A stretch of 64,000 bases of DNA, taken from NCBI GenBank assembly GCA_030760725.1, contig JASWHV010000003.1, forward strand, positions 111,198,153 to 111,262,152, written 5' to 3'. The notes beneath the pieces were generated by a model. The model ran no database searches. It saw only the letters and a program-made list of their open reading frames with translations, and was not told the DNA's origin. Every line of letters begins with the position of its first letter. The stretch's first letter is position 1. Of the stretch, positions 38,107-48,900 are shown one piece after another. This DNA is from Neostapfia colusana (Eukaryota; Streptophyta; Magnoliopsida; Poales; Poaceae). The position numbers and the translations under genes were made by a program.

Positions 38107-39313
38107 TCGCTGAAGGAGAGGAAGCTCCGGAGGTTCTCGACTTCCTGCTTCCAGAGGAAGAACTGACTCCTGACCAGCAGCAACAAGGCAAGCCCCGGTT
38201 TGCATTAACGCTTTTATAAAGTTTTTACTTTGTTTACATGCCTTGGGTGAAGTATGTATGTGCATTAGGTATAGGATGATTGCAACCCCACTTGCATAAC
38301 CAAAGGTTCCTAAAAGAGTGAGGGTAGTGTCTAAGACCTAGAGTAGACAGGCTATGCTTAATGTTTCATAGGACTTCGGTACAAGTCGAGTAGTTGGAAT
38401 CTACTCGCGAGTTTAGGCTTGGGAACACACGGGTTCGGTTGAGTGATGTGAGATCACTTTAGTAATGAAAATGAGACTAGGCAGGGGCTAGGGCGCAGCA
38501 AGAGGAAGTCTTGTGTGCGCAGCCCTGTCCATGTCGATTGAGGACCGAGCCGTGTGCGGCCCTGCTGAACAAGTATTGAACGTACCGAAGGCATATCGGA
38601 TATATGGGCCCCGATAAACCGATGTAGCCTAAACCTCCGGGCGTCGAGGCATAACGCACCGATTTATAGGTGTAGGCTGAGGGCAGCAAGGTGGAAATCT
38701 TCCAACGGGCATAGAGAGATGCTCCGTGTGGGGAACCTCCTGCTCGTTTCGGTGCCACCGGTTCGACGTTTGGGCTGTTGGGTGAAAGGTTGTCCCGTAC
38801 GACATCGAGTGAGCATGCTGTGCAGCTCCACGGGTGGGTGTATGTAGCGTGCTCTTTGGGTTTCCCTGCAGGTGTATATCGAGTCGATTCGCCGTCCCTC
38901 GCGGTGACGAGTACCGCTTGTTCACTGCGTCGTAACGTAGACTAATGTATGAAATGTTATGATTCAATCTTGCTGTTATGATATAATTGTATTGCTACAT
39001 GTGTGCCACCAAATATTGCTTACTAAATTTCAGATTTCTGAACTGTTAACTTGTTGCTAAAAGGTGAACTAAGGATGAACTTGTAGGCGTGTCCAATTGC
39101 TGCAACATTGCTATCCTATGTCATGGTACATCTCATGTAGAGTTTCATGCTTAGGTGAGTCGGTTAAGCCTTGTTGAGCCATCGTGCTCACGGTTGCTGC
39201 TTAAGTGTTTTTCAGGTGAGGAGCCACCCACGGACTCGGAGTACGAGTCCACCGGCGAGGGTTACCCTCCGTCGGGGACCACGGCTGAGTGGGAGCCGTA
39301 CACGCCGCGCTGA
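38107..39313 (+). CDS. LTR-embedded two-exon coding unit, intact copy in C 5' LTR
   Basis: Block 1 is 38107-38187 (81 nt), preceded by TTAACGTGTAG and followed by GCAAGC after CAACAAG. Block 2 is 39216-39313 (98 nt), preceded by GTGTTTTTCAG and ending in TGA. Block 1 leaves one base of a codon and block 2 supplies the other two, so the 1,028-bp spacer behaves as a phase-1 GC-AG intron. The joined ORF is open (58 codons visible), acidic, with LDFLLP, DQQQQ, YESTGEGYPPSG and AEWEPYTP. Upstream, block 1 is closed by a TAA, so at least one 5' exon must exist; I did not find it. AATAAA lies 42 bp after the stop. It may be the 3' end of a captured gene or a retroelement accessory protein. No function is assigned. 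Confidence 0.55.
38387..38407 (+). ncRNA. Conserved LTR hairpin, copy in C 5' LTR
   Basis: CGAGTAG, TTGGAAT, CTACTCG. The copy in C's 3' LTR (near 48827-48855) has CTATTCG, which keeps the stem through a G-U pair. The adjacent upstream stem is GACTT-CGGTAC-AAGTC. Confidence 0.5.
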
Positions 39314-39354
39314 GCTGAGACGTGTAGCTAGTGTGGGTTGCCCTAGGGCTGTGT

Positions 39355-39360
39355 AATAAA
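39355..39360 (+). terminator. Candidate polyadenylation signal in C 5' LTR
   Basis: AATAAA followed by T-rich sequence (TTTGTA, TTTGTTTTTCCC) 42 bp after the block-2 stop. It is repeated in the 3' LTR near 49858, and would mark the R/U5 end. Confidence 0.5.
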
Positions 39361-39518
39361 AGACTTTAGTTTGTAACTGAGAAGTGTACTACTTTGTACA
39401 TTCAGTTTGTTTTTCCCATGTAATATAATGTGTTCTTATGACGTGTTCTGTCGGGTGTCGCAACGTGCGGCACCACCCTCTGCGATCCTGGATGAGCGGA
39501 TTCCGTTCCGCCACAGCC

Positions 39519-39530
39519 TAGTATCAGAGC
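39519..39530 (+). other. Primer binding site of element C
   Basis: TAGTATCAGAGC, one base from TGGTATCAGAGC, 3 nt after the 5' LTR end. Confidence 0.9.
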
Positions 39531-39706
39531 TGCATTGGGGATAGCACAGTACTTAAGGACTATATTATGGGAAAACTTAGGTTACGGTGAGGATTCGGTA
39601 GCTGCCCAAGTAAGGACTATATTAGCATAGTTACTTAAAGTGACAAAGACTAACCTATGTGTTATAATTCTGAATTTCAATTATGTAACGACGCCCCTGC
39701 GCTCTG

Positions 39707-41362
39707 GTAAGTTTGGTAAGGAACGCCACCGAAAGCGGTTCAATTTCGGTTAGCTCCCCCTGACGAGGAACGTGGTTCAGGGATAGAGTCTCACAGCTTG
39801 GTGTGAGACGTCAATATGAAACACTTGGACTCTTCATGTCCCTGAGTTCATATGAAACGCTGATCCCTAGAGTGGATTAGGCAAGTAAGTGGAGACCCCA
39901 TCGCGTGGTCAGTAACGTGTGAGTGTGTCCGTCTGGAAATAGCCCAGGAGGATATACACAGTGCTTGCCATCGGCGTGCCCTGCAGGGCAGTAGGTGGTA
40001 TCCGTTGGGTTGATAACATTCCCAACCGTGACGACCCGTTCATGACATACTCGGGTTCCCCGTCGTGTGGTGTTGAAACACGATCACGTACCTTGAGACG
40101 TGACCTAACTCAAGGACGGCCGTATGACAATGATACGGGCGTTTGTATTTACTTTTAAATATGATCCTGCCTGAAATGAAACCAACCATTGAGTGCACCA
40201 TTATTGTGTGGCCTTCTTCAGGTACTAACCACGTAGGTATCCGTGTAGTAAACGTGTGCGAGAGACCGTTTAGTGCCACACTTGAGACGTATATACCGGT
40301 ATGATCCGGTTAGGAATTTTCTTTTGTGAGGAACGTAGTACCGAGATATTGTAGGCATATGCATGAAAATAATGATAACAAGGAATTAAAATCACTAGGA
40401 TCAACATCTAGGACTCTGGTTGGGTAGAAAAGTGATAATTGATGAGTGTAGTTCCAAAAGACTGAAAAACAGATTGCTCTGTTTTGGGCAGCAAGTTTGC
40501 TGATCTTCAACAGGGCATAACTCACAGGTCTTTTAGCCCAGGGAGGTATGCTATATAGTTCTGGAAAGGTATTTAAGTACTCTACAACTTTGTTGTAGAC
40601 TTCCAGAGCTGAAACACACCTTAAGATGGCTTAAATCCCAGAGAAATGTAAACTGTCCAGAACCAGGACAGAGTGAAACATTCTCTGGACTGTTCTGTTT
40701 TTCAATGATAACTCCCAGTAGCAAAATCAAAAATTTTCATAGGATACATCCTTAGAAATAGTAGAATATGTGTTACATTTTTGCAATTCAAAGTTTCTGA
40801 AATTTCAGCACAGATTTCAGTGGAAACCGGAGTTGAAAACAGCAACTTTCCAAGGGAGGTGCTGTTAAAATTATTCCAGAAATTCTGCTGACATTGAATT
40901 AACATAACTTTTTAACCAGAGCTGATCTGTGGGCAAATGAGTATTCGTTGGAGAGATACTGAAGTTAACTGTAACTTTGGTATTCAACTTGAGTCATGAA
41001 AATGCCCAGAACCAGATCAAAATTTAGAATAGATGGAAACTGGTCATTCTGACAGAAGAATGACAGTTGAACTCATCAGAGAGGGTGTTGTACCCTAAGG
41101 GTGGTATACATGATGACAAAGCAATAGTAATATCTCGTAGCGACCAAACCTAGTTATGGTGAGCTTACAAGGAGGAGGTTCATCAAGTTGGATGTAACTA
41201 GCTTGTGTTTGGTCTGGTAATGGTGTAGCTTGTGCAAAGTTATTACATTATCTACTTACGAGATGTATCGCATGTTTTATGGTCATTATGTTTTTACGCC
41301 TATTTTTATGGGACTGCATGCAATATGTTGCGGGACTGATGTTTAATGTCGTATGGTTGCAG
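39707..41362 (+). other. Leader of element C, probable 5' UTR intron
   Basis: A strong donor-like CTG/GTAAGT at 39707 and the acceptor GGTTGCAG ending at 41362, one base before the gag ATG. No conserved ORF lies between. The leader before the donor is 191 bp from the LTR end, against 193 bp in B. Confidence 0.4.
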
Positions 41363-44300
41363 ATGGTTCACACTAGGACCACGCATGAGGTGGGTGGCTC
41401 TAGCCAAGGGGGAGGCGATGACTCCCAGCCACCGGCCTACGACAGCACCCTGCAGCAGCAACCACCACCGCCGCCTCCGCTTACTCTAGCGGATGTGATT
41501 GCGGCACTGGTGGGTGGTCGTGAGGAGCAGACCGACCTGCTCCGCACGATCGTGCAGAATACGTCCCAGGTGGGGGGGCGTCAAGACAGAGGGCCTCGTG
41601 AGCCCCGCGAAGTGTCGTACTCGGATTTCATGAGTACGCACCCTCCAGTGTTCACCGAAGCCGAAGAACCACTGGAGGCGGACAACTGGCTGCGGACCAT
41701 CGAGTCCACGTTCGGGCTGCTCCAATGCAAGAGCGGCAAAAGACCTTGTTCGCAGCGCAGCAACTTCATGGTGCCGCTGGTGCGTGGTGGGCGAATTATG
41801 TCGCCTCACGTCCGGCTGGCCATGCCGTGGAATGGCAAGAGTTCCGGGAGGCGTTCCGCGCCTATCACATTCCTCCCGGAATCATGAAGAGGAAGTTCCA
41901 AGAATTTTTGGAACTGAAGCAGGGCGGGAGGAGTGCCCACGACTACTCCTGTGCCTTCAACCATCTGGCGCAATATGCGTCAGATTACATCTCCACTGAA
42001 GAGAAGAAGCGAGAACAGTTCTATTGGGGGTTACACCCCGAAATGAAGACACATCTCGTTCAGTGGAATCGCGGCACATTCAACAACTTAGTCAATGCCG
42101 CGATCATGCAAGAGGATGCTCAGCGGGAGTTGGCAGCTGAGCAGCGAAAGCGCAGCGCTCCAACCAGCGGTGGGAGTGGCGCTCCCCAGAAGTACCGTAT
42201 GGTGTATAGGACACCATCCGAGCAGCAGTGGCGACCACCGGCGCGGCCTCAACAGTTCGGGGGACGTTCGTTCCAAGCACCCCCGTTCCGTCCGCCGATG
42301 CCACCACCAAGACAGCAGCAGCAGACGGTACCCCGGGCATTTCCACCGCCACAATGCGCCCCGGGATTCCGTCCACCGATCAGCGGGGGACCACCCCGTT
42401 TCACCTGCTTCACGTGTGGCCAGGCGGGCCACTTCGCGAAGGACTGTCCCCAGGGGCAGCAGAGCAGCGGGCAAGCCCAGTTTCACAGCGGTGCTCGAGG
42501 CCGACCTCCGGTGAAGAAGGTTGGTCAGCGGACTGGGGGCGTCCGCAACCTCGACAATGAGGACGCCCCAGAGGGAGACAACGTGCTGGCGGGTACGTTC
42601 ACTCTCAACCATCAAGCCATCATCATACTTTTTGATTCTGGTGCAACCCACAACTTTATAAGTGCATCATATGTGGTTAAGCATCAGCTGGAAGCCTTTC
42701 CAACCGAGTGTTCTTATATGATCTGCTCACCGGGAGGAAAGATTTCAGCAACGATGATGGTTCCGAAAGCACCACTGTGCTTAGGTGGGAAGATATATCC
42801 CACCACTATGATTATCCTTGAGGGGCAGAAGATTGATGCAATCTTGGGAATGTCATGGCTAAGCTACCATGGCGCTGTCCTGGAAACCCTATCACGGACG
42901 GTTCACCTCAACTCCTCTTTACACCATCCGCAGTCCCTCTTATTAGATAATCCAGTCCGGGAAGTTTCAGTGATCAACAATACTGAAGCTCTCAAGTTGG
43001 AGGACATCTCCGTAGTCCGGGAGTATCCCGACGTGTTCCCAGATGATCTTCCGGGCATGCCACTTGAGCGGGATGTCGAGTTCAAGATCGAGCTTGCTCC
43101 CGGGACTACGCCCATATCACGGAGACCATACAAGATGGCTCCAAATGAGCTGGCGGAACTGAAAGAACAGCTCAATGATCTGTTGAGCAAGGGTTTCATT
43201 AGGCCGAGTTCCTCGCCTTGGGGATGCTCGGCGCTGTTTGTAAAGAAGAAGGATGAAACCCTGAGGCTGTGTGTGGACTATCGGCCGCTCAACGCCGTCA
43301 CCATCAAGAATAAGTACCCACTGCCCCGCATCGACATATTGTTTGATCAACTTGTGGCTGCAAGTGTGTTCTCAAAGATGGACCTTCGCTCTGTATATCA
43401 CCAGATAAAGATCCGGGCGGAGGATATCCCGAAGACGGCTTTCTCGATGAGATACGGATTATATGAATATCTCATCATGTCATTTGGTCTCACAAACGCT
43501 CCAGCCCATTTCATGTATCTCATGAACTCAATGTTCATGCCGGAGCTGGACAAGTTCGTGGTAGTGTTCATCGACGATATCTTGGTTTACTCCAAGACAG
43601 AAGCCAAACATGCTGAACACTTGCGGATCGTTCTTCAACGATTGCGAGACCACAAGCTCTACGCCAAGTTCAGTAAATGCGAGTTTTGGATCAGCCAAGT
43701 GCCATTCTTGGGACATATCATCTCAGCAGAAGGCATTGCGGTTGACCCAAGCAAAATAGAGCAAGTGCTGAAATGGAAAGCTCCCACTTCAGTCCATGAA
43801 GTCAGAAGCTTCCTCGGGTTAGCGGGATACTACCAGAGATTCATTCCAAGCTTCTCCAAGCTCGCTAAACCAATGACAGAATTGCTGAAGAAGGGGACGA
43901 AATATGTTTGGAACACGGCGTGTGAAGGAGCATTCCAAACATTGGTGAAGCATCTCACCACAGCCCCGGTATTAGCTCAGCCAGATACAACAAAGCCCTT
44001 CGACGTGTATTGTGACGCGTCTGGTATTGGGCTAGGCTGCGTGTTGATGCAGGAAGGACGTGTGGTCGCTTATGGCTCACGCCAACTTCGGAACCAAGAG
44101 CAGCATTATCCGACTCATGATCTTGAGCTTGCTGCCGTGGTGTTGGCGCTAAAAATGTGGAGGCACTATCTTCTGGGGAATCTAGTGCATCTCTACACCG
44201 ACCACAAGAGCTTAAAATACATTTTCACCCAGAAGGAGATAAACATGAGGCAACGGAGGTGGTTAGAATTGATCAAAGATTATGAAATTGAGATCCATTA

Positions 44301-45888
44301 CCACCCCGGCAAGGCGAATGTGGTTGCCGACGCGCTGAGTCGGAAATCACATGTCCATCACCTCACCATTACACCGGTGGAGGAGGAGGAGCCGAGTTTA
44401 TACTTGGTTCCTTATGGATCGCTGTACAACCTTGCCCTCATCCCTACTATTAGGGAGGACATCATGACAGCTCAGAAGACTGATAAAGGCATGGCACATC
44501 TCCGGAGACGGATAGACAACGGGGAGATCAAATGTTTCTTGAAAGATGACGAGGGGACGCTATGGTTCAATGACCGCATAGTCGTACCCCGGGATATGGA
44601 GTTGAGGAAGAAGATCCTCGATGAAGCTCACTTGTCTAAATACTCCATTCATCCGGGCAGCAACAAGATGTACCAAGATTTGAAAAACAAATTTTGGTGG
44701 ACACGGATGAAGCGGGAGGTAGCGAAGTACGTATCCGAGTGCGATACGTGTAGACGAGTGAAAGCTGATCACATGAAGAAATCAGGGCTACTGCAACCCC
44801 TGAAGATCCCGGCATGGAAATGGGAAGATGTGAGCATGGATTTCATTGTGGGATTACCCCTAACTGCCAACAAACATGATTCCATTTGGGTAATCATTGA
44901 TCGGTTAACCAAGACGGCTCACTTCATCCCGGTGAATACACGTTACAATGCCGGCAAATATGCGGAGCTGTACATAGCGAAGATTCTATGCCTATACGGG
45001 GTACCCAAGACCATCATCTCAGATCGAGGTGCATTATTTGTATCTCGCTTTTGGGAGCAGCTACACGCTGCATTGGGTACTAAGTTGATCAGGAGCTCCG
45101 CTTACCACCCTCAGACAGATGGCCAAACAGAGAGGGTGAATCAGGTTCTAGAGGACATGTTGAGAGCATGTGCCATCCACCATGGTAGGAACTGGGATGA
45201 TCACCTACCATTGGGGGGATTCTCGTACAACAATGGCTATCAGGCGAGTATCAAGATGGCACCCTACGATGCTCTCTACGGTCGCAAATGCTGCACCCCA
45301 TTAAATTGGTGCGAGTCCGGTGAAAGGGTCACATTCGGGGTTGATGTGGTGAACGACGCCGAAGAGCGCGTTCGGACGATTCAAGCTAACTTGAAGGCCG
45401 CTCAATCCCGGCAGAAGAGCTACGCTGATAAGAGGCGTAGACCGTTGCACTTTGACGTCGGTGAACACGTGTACCTCCGCGTGTCTCCGATGAAGGGTGT
45501 GCATCGGTTCGGTGTGAAGGGGAAGCTCGCTCCTCGTTTTATTGGACCCTACGCTATCACCGAGAAGTGCGGACCAGCGGCGTATCGATTGGAGTTACCG
45601 GCATCTCTCGTTGATGTCCATGACGTTTTTCATGTTTCGCAACTGCGAAAATGTTTAACGCATACAGCTGCTGTTCCTATTGAAGACATCGGCGAGCTGA
45701 AACTGGATTTAACATATGAGGAGTATCCGGTGGAAATTCTTGATGAGAAAGCCCAAACCACGCGTAGCAGAACGTTGTGGTTCTACAAGATCCTATGGAG
45801 CAACCACACCGCTGAGGAAGCGACGTGGGAGAGCGAGGAGTTCCTTCGCTCAAATTACCCGGAGTTTATGGCTTCTCAACACGGGTAA
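41363..45888 (+). pseudogene. Element C gag-pol polyprotein, intact except one 1-nt deletion
   Basis: Gag starts at 41363 after TTGCAG. A 1-nt deletion near 41730 shifts the frame; from the ATG at 41725 the frame is open for 1387 residues to TAA at 45886-45888. Positions in that frame: gag about 3-145; zinc knuckle Cys at 42406 (C-X2-C-X4-H-X4-C, residues 228-241); protease DSG, Asp at 42634; RT FIDD at 43567-43578; RNase H CDAS, Asp at 44014; integrase zinc-finger Cys at 44740 and 44749; core Asp at 44839 and 45022 and Glu at 45130 (35 residues between the last two, DD35E); chromodomain about 45724-45870. The chromodomain directs integration to heterochromatin in chromoviruses (known). The full-length product is lost, but a gag-truncated pol could be made if the internal ATG were used. 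Confidence 0.95.
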
Positions 45889-45940
45889 GTCCCTACTACA
45901 TCGCTATCTCTACTTTTGTAATCTCGGGACGAGATTCTTT

Positions 45941-45954
45941 TAAGGGGGGAGGGA
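45941..45954 (+). other. Polypurine tract of element C
   Basis: TAAGGGGGGAGGGA directly before TGTAAAAGCCC of the 3' LTR. Confidence 0.92.
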
Positions 45955-48900
45955 TGTAAAAGCCCAAGAAAAGGGACTTGCAAAATTTTTCTTCACCTCA
46001 CAACACCACAGTTCTTGTTGTGGATAGATGGTGAAAAAGTGGGAAGAGCAAGTAACCTCCATCAAAAGAGTGGTTAGAGGGGAAGCCTACACTTTCACAA
46101 AGTGGGAATTTTACACATGACACATGAGGGGGTGATTCAAAACTGTTGCATTCAAACTCATGGTTGCAGCAGCCAAAACAAAGATTAAAGTGCATAATTG
46201 GATTCCTCAGGACCACATTAGTGGGGAGGCAAAGTTTCAATAATTTTTGAAAAGGTTTGCTACCCATTTGTCCAAAAAGGATCCAAATGTGCAAGAATTC
46301 AAATATACATTTGAATTTGGGGGAGATTTGCCCAACCATACAAATGTAGGTCAGTTTGAAACTCCAAACATTTGAATTCATCTCTTGCCAAGTTTTGGAG
46401 ATCTTTTGAGGGGTGGGGGAGCACTGACAAGTGGGTCCCACATGTCATTGAGGAGGATCAAATTGCACAAAAGTCAACAGCCTTAGGGGCTAAGTATTGC
46501 ACTCAGAACAGAGCCGAGGCTCCACCGAGCGACACCGCGAGGGAAAGCCAGACGCCACCTCATGCTGAATTGCACGCGCTGGCGAGCTCCTCATGGGGGG
46601 GGGGGGCCTTAACTCTCAGCCGGGCTCAGCGAGCCACAGCACCGAGAGAAGCCCGTTCCCTCACTCTCACCGCCAGAGAACAGAGGTGCCGCCACCATCA
46701 CCAAATCGCTCGGGAGTGATCGCAGCTCACGTGGAAGCATCGGCAGCTCAGCAAACCAGCATTCCCAGACCTCCCACGCACTCCCCGCACCACTTCCGAT
46801 CGAGCTGAGCCACCACAAACCGCGCAAACGACGTTCTTCGCGGCAGCCGGGAAGAACCGAGCCAAGGTGCTCCCGTGAGCAGCTTGGTAGAAGACTTGTA
46901 ACGACCCAGAAGGAGCGGTTTTGGACGCGCCTAGGCTCCACGCTGCTCGACCCCAAAGCCTAGAACCAGTGACCGATCATCGCCAGCAAATTTCGCAAAA
47001 CATCTCCAACCGGTGCAGAACTACCCTCGGGTAAGGAACCCACAAATTTCCGACATATGCTTGCTTAGAGTTTATCAAACTGCACTCACAGGAGCTAGAC
47101 TTGATGGCGCCCAAGTTTGCTTCGCAACCCTAGTTTAATTTTGGATGTAGCCGGCGTATTTCCCGGTTTTCCAGCCGCGGTTATGGCGGGAAGGGTCGGG
47201 CTCACGGCGACGGCTAGGTTAGAGCTCTCCCCGAGCCCTGGCATGCCCTTGTCGACCTTCTCTGAGATTCCCCGGTGCTGTAGAGCCCTTCCACCGAGGT
47301 TTTGGCGGGCTGAGCTGGCCGGGAGGCATAACCGAAGGGAGTCCGAGCCGCTGCACCGTCGCCGGCTAGGTTAGGGCCACCGCCGACCGGAGCAGTCGGT
47401 ACCATCATGTTCAGCGCGCGAAAGTAGGCCCAGGCGGCGAGTTTCCGGCCGGGAGGCGGTCGGGAAGCCAAGTCCGGCGAGATTCCGAGGTGTGCCGGCG
47501 AGGGGGCGGCGCGGGAAAAAGAGCGGGCGTGAGGAAGAAGACGAGCCGCCCAGGCCCGCTCGTCAGTCCCTCGTTGCACAGCGTGGGGATTTTCTGTTGC
47601 ACAGGATCAGCTGTGACCACGCGGAGAACAGTCCTGTGGCCCCGTGTGGCGCAGCCGAGGTGGTGACACGTGGGGGCCGGGCCCGCTGTCAGGAATTTGA
47701 ACTTTTCCCGGTTAATTCGAATTCCAGAATTTCCCCAAACTTTAGAACCCCATAACTTTTGCTAGGAGGCTCCAAATTTAGTGATTCAAATTGGTTTGGA
47801 TTCATCTTGCATAGCTCTATCCAAATATGCAACTCAATTTGTATGAAACCTATTATTTAATTCTGGAAAATTCTTTAAAGCTTTTCAGCAAAAGAATTTT
47901 ATAGGGAGTTTGGTTCATCAAAAAATCCCCAAATTTTGCCAGAATGTTCCTTAGGATCTTAGTGAACCATTGTAAAAGTTTCAGACCATTTGGAGTTGAT
48001 TTGGTAAGAGCAATTCAAATGTGAAGGTGCTGTGTTCATTTGAATACAGAAACATTTTCAGAGAATTTCCAAAACTTGGAAATTCAGTTCTGGGCAAATC
48101 TTAGCTCCAAAAATTATAGGAAAATTCATGCAAACTCTATGAGCTATAGTTGAAATTGTAGTTCACTAAGTTGGGCATGAACAGGGGTGTTACCTCAGAA
48201 TTAATTCTTCTTTGCTTAATTGCTAAAAGAATTATTCTGAGCAAACCACTCAATGAAAAGTGCTAATGTTTGGTCAGAGGGTTTTCTTGTGACAAGGAAC
48301 TCACACAAAAATTCTAAGCTCCATTGGAGCTCTGGATCACCCCTGTCCTGTTTAACCACTTGAGGGATTAATATGAAAAAGGGGGAAACCACTTAGCACT
48401 TAACCATGTACTTAGGTCCAAACCCAAACCACTAAACCCCAGTTCATCTTTAAATTCTTAAACAGAGTTCCAGTTGTTAGAAACTGGTTATTAGAACTAA
48501 TAGCAGCAGTATTACAATAAACTTGTATGCATAGTCATTAACATGTAGTATTTCAATAACGTGTAGTCGCTGAAGGCGAGGAAGCTCCGGAGGTTCTCGA
48601 CTTCCTGCTTCCAGAGGAAGAACTGACTCCTGAACAGCAGCAATAAGGCAAGCATCGGTTTGCATTAACTCTTTTATAAAGTTTTTACTTTGTTTACATG
48701 CCTAGCGTGCATTAGGTATAGGATGATTGCAACCCCACTTGCATAACCAAAGGTTCCTAAAAGAGTGAATAGTGTCTAAGACCTTGAGTAGACAGGCTAT
48801 GCTTAATGTTTCATAGGACTTCGGTACAAGTCGAGTAGTTGGAATCTATTCGCGAGTTTAGGCTTGGGAACACACGGGTTCAGTTGAGTGATGTGAGATC

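Larger units (their letters stand above)
35498..39515 (+). repeat. 5' LTR of element C
   Basis: 4,018 bp, TGCAAAAGCCC (one change from TGTAAAAGCCC) to GTTCCGCCACA. Layout: AT-rich start, GC-rich block at 36050-37240, AT-rich block at 37250-38100, two-exon unit at 38107-39313, and AATAAA at 39355. A 57-bp deletion at 39350 relative to the 3' LTR shares GCT at its ends. The ORFs in the GC-rich block (both strands) are not conserved in other LTRs. Confidence 0.95.
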
